From Chloroflexota bacterium (GTDB lineage: Bacteria; Chloroflexota; Dehalococcoidia; SZUA-161), in NCBI GenBank assembly GCA_003229915.1, contig QIGA01000168.1, forward strand, positions 1 to 5,671: a stretch of 5,671 bases of DNA. Direction: 5' to 3'. Below are positions 1-5,671 of the stretch, piece by piece. Within the stretch, counting starts at the first letter, position 1. Every line of letters starts with the position of its first letter. The position numbers and the translations under genes were made by a program. The notes beneath the pieces are model-generated. The model was not told where the DNA came from, made no database searches, and saw only the letters and a program-made list of their open reading frames with translations.

Positions 1-920
1 GCTTACAGACGCGCTATGCCGACGCGGATGGAATTCTGGCCGAGATCGCCGATGCTCCGCCCGAGACGGTAACCGGGATCCTCCAGAGGGTCTATTCGGA
101 ACCTGTCAAGGAGAAACTGATTGGTGACCGAATAAAGGCGATCAAGGATGCAGGTGCTGTCTGTGCTGCCTCGCTCACCCCGGCCAATACCAAGAAGCTG
201 TCCCCTTTTGCCGCCGAGGCCGGAATCGATATTCTGGTCGTGCAATCGACCGTCACTACCGCCCGTCACATATCGAAGAGCTACCGTGGTCTTATTTTCT
301 CCGAGATAACCAAGCAGCTACCAGTGCCCGTTATCGTGGGCAACTGCGTGAGCTACAGCGCCTGTCGTAAGCTGATGGAGACCGGCGTCCACGGTGTGCT
401 CGTAGGCGTAGGCCCCGGCGCGGCGTGCACCACAAGAGAGGTAATAGGCATAGGGGTACCCCAAGCGACAGCGACCATGGATTGTGCCGCAGCGCGCGAC
501 GATTATTTCAGAGCGACGGGACGGTACATCCCGATAATCACTGACGGCGGTATACGTAACGGCGGCGATCTCTGCAAGGCATTCGCCTGTGGGACTGATG
601 CCGTGATGTTAGGATCGGTACTTGCTCAGACTGAAGAGGCACCTGGCAGAGGCAATCACTGGGGAATGGCAACGCCCCACGAGGCACTGCCAAGGGGAAC
701 ACGGGTCAGAGTAGGGGTCAAAGGCTCACTGGAGCAGACTCTCTTCGGCCCCACATCGGTCACTAACGGCACGCAGAATCTGGTTGGAGCACTACGCACC
801 TCGATGGGAGTCTGCGGAGCGCGGAATATCAAAGAGATGCATCAAACCGAGGTGGTAATCGCCCCCGCCATTAAGACCGAAGGCAAAGCCTTCCAGCTAT
901 TGCAAGGCCTGGCCAAGTAA
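1..920 (+). CDS. guaB3: GuaB3-type IMP dehydrogenase family protein (5' end cut off)
   Basis: The frame is open from base 3 to the TAA at 918-920, giving 305 visible residues; roughly the first 70-90 residues of a family member of about 380-390 aa lie outside the window. The fold is the IMPDH/GMP reductase TIM barrel. Visible marks are the catalytic loop GPGAACTTR (cysteine codon 426-428), then GVPQATA, the phosphate-binding DGGIRNGGD (from 543), GTDAVMLGS, the EEAPGRG.HWGM segment and LPRGTRVRVG. No CBS pair is present, as expected for GuaB3 and unlike canonical GuaB. The C-terminal pattern (NLVGALRTSMG, KEMHQTEVVIAP, TEGK) resembles cyanobacterial GuaB3 more than the actinobacterial form as I recall them. 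Cyanobacterial GuaB3 has been described as an IMP dehydrogenase (IMP to XMP, NAD-dependent, guanine nucleotide synthesis), so the retained cysteine makes that activity likely here. GMP reductase activity cannot be excluded from sequence. Cytosolic. Confidence 0.9.
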   Translation, partial: LQTRYADADGILAEIADAPPETVTGILQRVYSEPVKEKLIGDRIKAIKDAGAVCAASLTPANTKKLSPFAAEAGIDILVVQSTVTTARHISKSYRGLIFSEITKQLPVPVIVGNCVSYSACRKLMETGVHGVLVGVGPGAACTTREVIGIGVPQATATMDCAAARDDYFRATGRYIPIITDGGIRNGGDLCKAFACGTDAVMLGSVLAQTEEAPGRGNHWGMATPHEALPRGTRVRVGVKGSLEQTLFGPTSVTNGTQNLVGALRTSMGVCGARNIKEMHQTEVVIAPAIKTEGKAFQLLQGLAK

Positions 921-967
921 TCCTTATCGACACTTAGCCTTTCTTTCCCGATCTCAGCATTGCTGAT

Positions 968-973
968 TATAGT
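968..973 (+). promoter_or_regulatory. possible -10 element upstream of hppA
   Basis: TATAGT matches the sigma-70 -10 consensus at five of six positions and lies 30 bp before the hppA start codon. No convincing -35 hexamer sits 16-18 bp upstream (TTCCCG or neighbours). A 13-bp dyad (TCAGCA-T-TGCTGA, 954-966) directly precedes it. hppA might instead be read through from guaB3, as I see no terminator in the 83-bp gap. Confidence 0.25.
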
Positions 974-990
974 TTGCCCAGAACCTTTAT

Positions 991-995
991 GGAGG
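991..995 (+). promoter_or_regulatory. ribosome binding site that sets the hppA start
   Basis: A perfect GGAGG with an 8-nt spacer precedes the ATG at 1004. In-frame starts further upstream (TTG 974 and ATG 989) either lack a Shine-Dalgarno or overlap this one, so 1004 is the preferred start. Confidence 0.8.
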
Positions 996-1003
996 TTGAT
1001 TCC

Positions 1004-3022
1004 ATGGACCTTGCGATGATACCGGTCTTGCTCGCGGGACTGTTGGCACTGGCTTTTGCCGGATACCTCGTGCTTTTTATTCTTCGGCAGGACCAAGGCT
1101 CGGACAAAATCAAGGAGATTGCTTCGGCTATCCAGGAGGGCTCCAGAACATTCCTGCGTGCGGAATTCCGCGTCCTGGCAATTGTCGCCATCATCATTGC
1201 AGTGGTTTTCGCTTTCGTGCTAGACCCGAAACCCTGGGTCGGCGTGGCCTATCTTGTGGGCACGATAACATCGGCTCTGGCGGGGTATCTGGGGATGAGC
1301 ATCGCTGTGAGGGCGAATTCCAGAACGGCCACCGCCGCCATATCGAGCTGGGCGCGAGCGCTAAGTATCGCCTTCTCCGGTGGGGCAGTGATGGGGTTCT
1401 GCGTCGTGGGGTTGGGACTACTGGGCTTAACCGTCATCGTGATACTATTCGACGACAGTCACGTCTGGCTGGGATACGCGGTTGGCGCCTCATTGGTAGC
1501 GCTATTCCTCAGAGTCGGCGGCGGGATTTTCACCAAGAGCGCTGATGTCGGCGCTGATATAGTAGGGAAATTGGAGGCTGGTATTCCCGAGGATGATCCC
1601 CGAAATCCCGCGGTAATAGCTGACAACGTAGGTGACAACGTGGGTGACATCGCTGGGATGGGCTCAGACCTTTTCGAGTCATATGTCTCCGCAATAGCAG
1701 CCTCCATGGTTCTGGGACTCATTATCTATGCCGACAAGGGCATACTGCTGCCACTGCTCCTAGCCGCAGTGGGGGTGGTTGCCGCCATAGTCGGCGTCTT
1801 TTTCGTCAGGCCGCCCCAAGTCGGAGGAAGCTTCGAGGAGCAGACATCCAAGGCTCGCGCAACCATGAATCGCGGTGTATATGTCAGCAACATACTGATG
1901 ATAATAGGTGGTTTCTTGCTGGTGTGGTTCTATCTGGGCTCCGCTGAAATCGGTGTCTTCTATGCTGTGATCGCTGGTTTGGCCTGCGGATTCCTGATCG
2001 GGCTGTCAACCGAATACTTCACTGCGGATAAAGGCCCTGTAAAGGGTATAGTCAAGTCAAGCCAAACGGGCGCTGCCACCAATGTTATTGAAGGGCTTGC
2101 CGTCGGTATGTTCAGCACCGTTATACCAGTAGTGCTCGTTGCCGTTGCCATCTTGATTGCTTACCAAGCAGCGGGACTGTTCGGTATAGCCATCGCCGCC
2201 GAGGGTATGTTGATCACCTTGGGGATGCTGCTAGCCATAGATTGCTATGGCCCGATAGCTGACAACGCAGCGGGGATCGCTGAGATGGGTGGATTGGGGA
2301 AAGAGGTCAGGGAGCGCACCGAAGCCCTGGACGCGGTGGGGAACACCACCGCCGCCATAGGCAAAGGATTCGCTATTTCATCGGCGGCGCTGGCATCACT
2401 GGCCTGGCTGGCTACCTTCTTCGCCGTGGCCGAAGAGGAGCTTGGTAGAGATATAATCGTAAGCCTGACCGAGCCCAAAGTGATGGTTGGCTTGCTTATC
2501 GGGGCTGTGCTTTCCTTCCTGTTCTCTGGCCTGGCGATGAAAGCAGTGAGCTCCGGCGCTTTCGCGGTTGTCACTGAAGTTCGGAGGCAATTCAAGGAGA
2601 TACCAGGCTTGATGGAAGGCACCGCCAAAGCCGACTACGCGCGTTGTGTTGACATAACAACGCGCAAGGCACTGAAGGATATGATAGTCCCCGGGCTGTT
2701 GGTGATACTCGTTCCGCTTGCAATCGGTTTTGGCCTGGGACTGGAGGCTCTGGCGGGATTCCTGGCAGGAACTTTGGTGACCGGTTTCATCTTGGCAATA
2801 CTAATGGCCAACTCCGGGGGAGCCTGGGACAATGCGAAGAAATACATAGAGGCCGGGCATATGGGAGGAAAGGGCAGCGATGCACACAAGGCGGCTGTCA
2901 TCGGTGACACCGTCGGCGACCCGTTCAAGGATACTGCGGGCCCCTCGCTCAATATCCTGATAAAACTTGTGGGCAAGGTTGCGGTTATATTCGTACCCAT
3001 TTTCGTGCTGGTCGTCACTTAG
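1004..3022 (+). CDS. hppA: K+-dependent membrane-bound ion-translocating pyrophosphatase
   Basis: This integral membrane enzyme hydrolyses pyrophosphate and pumps Na+ and/or H+ across the cytoplasmic membrane. At 672 aa it is full length for the family. It begins with a hydrophobic helix (residues 3-27), and many more follow, ending with 655-672. Hallmarks in order are GGGIFTKSADVGAD (172-185), EAGIPEDDPRNPA (191-203), DNVGDNVGD (207-215), DLFESY (222-227), DCYGPIADN (413-421), GNTTAAIGKG (446-455), NSGGAWDNAKK (603-613) and DTVGDPFKDT (635-644). Ala450 and Gly453 occupy the positions where K+-independent enzymes carry Lys and Thr, so K+ dependence is predicted. Glu225 sits at the position of the gating Glu in the Thermotoga Na+-pumping enzyme, so Na+ or dual Na+/H+ transport is the more likely guess, not proven. 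The start is fixed by GGAGG at 991. The gene lies 83 bp after guaB3 and converges with the next gene. Confidence 0.97.
   Translation: MDLAMIPVLLAGLLALAFAGYLVLFILRQDQGSDKIKEIASAIQEGSRTFLRAEFRVLAIVAIIIAVVFAFVLDPKPWVGVAYLVGTITSALAGYLGMSIAVRANSRTATAAISSWARALSIAFSGGAVMGFCVVGLGLLGLTVIVILFDDSHVWLGYAVGASLVALFLRVGGGIFTKSADVGADIVGKLEAGIPEDDPRNPAVIADNVGDNVGDIAGMGSDLFESYVSAIAASMVLGLIIYADKGILLPLLLAAVGVVAAIVGVFFVRPPQVGGSFEEQTSKARATMNRGVYVSNILMIIGGFLLVWFYLGSAEIGVFYAVIAGLACGFLIGLSTEYFTADKGPVKGIVKSSQTGAATNVIEGLAVGMFSTVIPVVLVAVAILIAYQAAGLFGIAIAAEGMLITLGMLLAIDCYGPIADNAAGIAEMGGLGKEVRERTEALDAVGNTTAAIGKGFAISSAALASLAWLATFFAVAEEELGRDIIVSLTEPKVMVGLLIGAVLSFLFSGLAMKAVSSGAFAVVTEVRRQFKEIPGLMEGTAKADYARCVDITTRKALKDMIVPGLLVILVPLAIGFGLGLEALAGFLAGTLVTGFILAILMANSGGAWDNAKKYIEAGHMGGKGSDAHKAAVIGDTVGDPFKDTAGPSLNILIKLVGKVAVIFVPIFVLVVT
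2639..2665 (+). repeat. perfect 9-bp inverted repeat inside hppA
   Basis: GCGCGTTGT (2639-2647) is the exact reverse complement of ACAACGCGC (2657-2665), separated by nine bases. In the mRNA this would form a stable GC-rich hairpin within codons for ARCVDITTR. The encoded protein segment is a normal part of the pyrophosphatase family, so the repeat may be a by-product of codon choice. Confidence 0.6.
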
Positions 3023-3044
3023 GCTTTGGCAGCATCAAACCATG

Positions 3045-3072
3045 AGCCCCTTTTTCACACGAGGAAGGGGTT
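3045..3072 (+). terminator. hairpin at the hppA / MBL convergent junction, possible terminator
   Basis: CCCCTTTTT (3047-3055) pairs with AGGAAGGGG (3062-3070) around a 6-nt loop, including two G-U pairs; A3045/G3046 with T3071/T3072 extends the stem to 11 bp. It begins 22 nt after the hppA stop codon. No U-tract follows, so it is not a classical intrinsic terminator. On the minus strand the G-U pairs become A-C mismatches, which makes it better suited to end or protect the hppA transcript. It overlaps the last codons of the opposing gene. Confidence 0.35.
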
Positions 3073-3684
3073 CCGATTGCGTTCGGCACCAATGGTGGTC
3101 GAGGAGCCATGGCCGGGATAGACAACGGTATCATCCGGAAGTGCCATTAGCCTGGTCATTATACTATTTATCAACGTGACGTAATCACCACCAGACAGGT
3201 CTGTCCTGCCGATGCCGAAGTTGAACAAAGTATCGCCGGAGAAGACAACCCCCTCCCCATGCAGCGAGATACCACCCGGCGTATGGCCAGGCGTATGAAG
3301 CGCAGTAAACTTCAGTCCCCCGATCTCGATCACATCCCCATCATGAAGCAATCTATCGGGCTTGGGCGGAGCCTTGAGAGACCCGCTCATCACCACACCC
3401 AACATCCGGCCAAACAGGGCAGGCGTCATCCCCTCTACATCCGCCTCGTGGACAGCATAGCCAGCTCCAGTAGACTCCTTTACCTGGCGTAGAGCGCCAA
3501 CGTGATCCACATGGTTATGGGTGACAACTATCAGCACAACCGACAGGCCAAGGCCCCGCACAGCGTTCAGGATAGCATCGGCGTTGGCGCCCGGGTCGAT
3601 GACCATCCCTTCCTTGGTCGCTTCTGAGCCCACGATGAAACAGTTCGACGCAAATGGTCCTACAACGAGTTCTTTCAGAATCAT
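3055..3684 (-). CDS. MBL-fold metallohydrolase (glyoxalase II-like, YcbL-type)
   Basis: This is a 209-aa cytosolic metallo-beta-lactamase-fold hydrolase. It has no signal peptide and opens with the family-typical MILKELVVGPFASNCFIVG. The complete dinuclear metal site is present: THNHVDH (His56, His58, Asp60, His61), His134 in HTPGHTPGG, Asp151 in FSGDTLF and His192 in YPGHG. GIGRTDLSGGD and the C-terminal NPFL are typical of short glyoxalase II-like proteins. The family hydrolyses thioesters such as S-lactoylglutathione or related acyl-thiols; the actual substrate cannot be read from sequence, and the longer substrate-binding C-terminal domain of true GloB is absent. A start four codons earlier (3696) would overlap the ribosome binding site, so the second ATG is preferred. 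It converges with hppA and diverges from the glycyl-tRNA synthetase, so it appears to be transcribed alone. Confidence 0.92.
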   Translation of the reverse strand: MILKELVVGPFASNCFIVGSEATKEGMVIDPGANADAILNAVRGLGLSVVLIVVTHNHVDHVGALRQVKESTGAGYAVHEADVEGMTPALFGRMLGVVMSGSLKAPPKPDRLLHDGDVIEIGGLKFTALHTPGHTPGGISLHGEGVVFSGDTLFNFGIGRTDLSGGDYVTLINSIMTRLMALPDDTVVYPGHGSSTTIGAERNRNPFLV

Positions 3685-3686
3685 TT

Positions 3687-3694
3687 CTCCCTCC
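3687..3694 (-). promoter_or_regulatory. ribosome binding site of the MBL hydrolase
   Basis: Read on the minus strand this is GGAGGGAG followed by AA and the ATG at 3684. It is a strong Shine-Dalgarno and its position makes the inner ATG, not the ATG at 3696, the likely start. Confidence 0.75.
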
Positions 3695-3718
3695 ATAAGA
3701 TATTGTCGCTATTCAGGC

Positions 3719-3733
3719 AGCCTTGTCAAGGCT
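3719..3733. promoter_or_regulatory. 15-bp dyad in the divergent intergenic region, possible operator
   Basis: AGCCTTG-T-CAAGGCT has perfect 7-bp arms around one central base. It lies between the divergent MBL and glycyl-tRNA synthetase genes and contains the -35-like TTGTCA (+ strand) and an exact TTGACA (- strand, 3729-3724). It could be a repressor site acting on either gene. No known regulator motif is recognised. Confidence 0.35.
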
Positions 3734-3750
3734 TTACACTCACAGATAAA
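3723..3750 (+). promoter_or_regulatory. candidate sigma-70 promoter for glycyl-tRNA synthetase
   Basis: TTGTCA (3723-3728, five of six consensus) is followed after 16 bp by GATAAA (3745-3750, four of six). Transcription would begin near 3757 and give a leader of about 105 nt that includes the whole two-hairpin element. The spacing is slightly short and the -10 is imperfect. Confidence 0.35.
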
Positions 3751-3766
3751 ACTGCTAACCTTTATC

Positions 3767-3837
3767 CAAAGTAGCGTCCCGATAGGAATCGGGACGCAGA
3801 ATTCGTTGCCACAGGAGTGGCAACGCTACCCACTTTG
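3767..3837 (+). repeat. 71-bp two-hairpin palindromic element upstream of glyS
   Basis: Hairpin 1 has a perfect 10-bp stem (GCGTCCCGAT 3774-3783 with ATCGGGACGC 3788-3797). Hairpin 2 has a perfect 8-bp stem (GTTGCCAC 3805-3812 with GTGGCAAC 3817-3824). Both loops are AGGA. A 7-nt linker (AGAATTC) separates them. Outer sequences close the element: GTAGC (3771-3775) with GCTAC (3825-3829), and CAAAG (3767-3771) with CTTTG (3833-3837) across a small bulge. The outer stem competes with the base of hairpin 1 for two bases. It may be a dispersed palindromic repeat or a structured mRNA leader. It has no T-box consensus that I can see. Confidence 0.75.
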
Positions 3838-3849
3838 AATAGCCTGATT

Positions 3850-3854
3850 AGGAG
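3850..3854 (+). promoter_or_regulatory. ribosome binding site that sets the glycyl-tRNA synthetase start
   Basis: AGGAG lies 7 nt before GTG 3862. The earlier in-frame GTG at 3817 is the 3' arm of hairpin 2 in the palindromic element, so the 15 codons between are very unlikely to be translated. Confidence 0.75.
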
Positions 3855-3861
3855 AACCATA

Positions 3862-5583
<1,722 letters not shown>

Positions 5584-5584
5584 A

Positions 5585-5660
5585 TCCCGCCCCCAGGCGA
5601 GAAGAGGTGGCTCGGGGTTGAGGAGTAGCAGGCAGTACTCCAGCCCTCGCCTGAGCGGGA
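5585..5660 (+). repeat. nested inverted repeat just after glyS, possible terminator or structured RNA
   Basis: Arms nest in order: TCCCGC (5585-5590) with GCGGGA (5655-5660); CAGGCGAG (5594-5601) with CTCGCCTG (5646-5653); GGGTT (5615-5619) with AGCCC (5642-5646, one G-U pair and sharing one base with the previous arm); and GGAGTA (5622-5627) with TACTCC (5636-5641) around an 8-nt loop. The element starts two bases after the stop codon. No U-run follows (GCGATATTTCC), so if it terminates transcription it is not a classical intrinsic terminator. It could be a dispersed repeat. Confidence 0.6.
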
Positions 5661-5671
5661 GCGATATTTCC

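Noticed and set aside
453..462. 10-bp palindrome GGGGTACCCC in guaB3.
   Set aside because: A single palindrome inside conserved codons with no repeat elsewhere in the window.
879..893. Hairpin GAAGGC-AAA-GCCTTC near the end of guaB3 as a terminator.
   Set aside because: It lies within conserved codons (TEGKAF), has only 6 bp and no U-tract follows.
2234..2251. Hairpin GCCATAG-ATTG-CTATGGC in hppA.
   Set aside because: It is short and falls on the highly conserved DCYGPIADN motif; it is probably incidental.
2245..2628. Long antisense open frames opposite hppA (also 2635-3018 and 1459-1722) and opposite glyS (3910-4269, 4966-5271).
   Set aside because: They mirror the codon structure of clear sense genes, show no recognisable protein motifs and lack good ribosome binding sites.
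3697..3861. T-box riboswitch upstream of the glycyl-tRNA synthetase.
   Set aside because: The conserved AGGGTGG-type T-box sequence and a following terminator/antiterminator pair are absent.

Overview
This is a moderately GC-rich bacterial chromosome segment carrying four housekeeping-type genes and no phage, IS, CRISPR, tRNA or rRNA signature that I can see. The gene content (a CBS-less GuaB3-type IMP dehydrogenase, a K+-dependent membrane pyrophosphatase, a small metallo-beta-lactamase-fold hydrolase and a Thermus/Firmicutes-type dimeric glycyl-tRNA synthetase) fits an anaerobic or thermophile-related lineage. My best guess is Chloroflexota (Dehalococcoidia-like). That placement rests on recognised protein style, not on a search.

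Layout: (1) 1-920, the 3' part of a GuaB3 gene on the + strand, cut by the window edge. (2) After an 83-bp gap, 1004-3022 (+), a complete 672-aa ion-pumping pyrophosphatase, hppA. (3) 3055-3684 (-), a 209-aa MBL-fold hydrolase convergent with hppA; only 32 bp separate the stop codons, with a hairpin at the junction. (4) 3685-3861, a 177-bp divergent intergenic region holding a 15-bp dyad, a plausible promoter and a striking 71-bp two-hairpin element. (5) 3862-5583 (+), glycyl-tRNA synthetase from a GTG start, 573 aa. (6) 5584-5671, a strongly self-complementary tail just after the synthetase.

The genes are not one operon. A loose metabolic link exists: aminoacyl-tRNA and nucleotide synthesis release pyrophosphate, which the membrane pyrophosphatase can turn into an ion gradient. 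This is inference.

The most unusual signal is inside the glycyl-tRNA synthetase. About 128 extra residues, with a beta-strand-like pattern, lie between the two halves of its zinc-binding module, encoded by DNA that is clearly lower in GC than its flanks. The next most interesting are the structured elements placed before and after this gene: two tandem hairpins with identical AGGA loops enclosed by an outer stem, and a nested four-arm inverted repeat after the stop codon.
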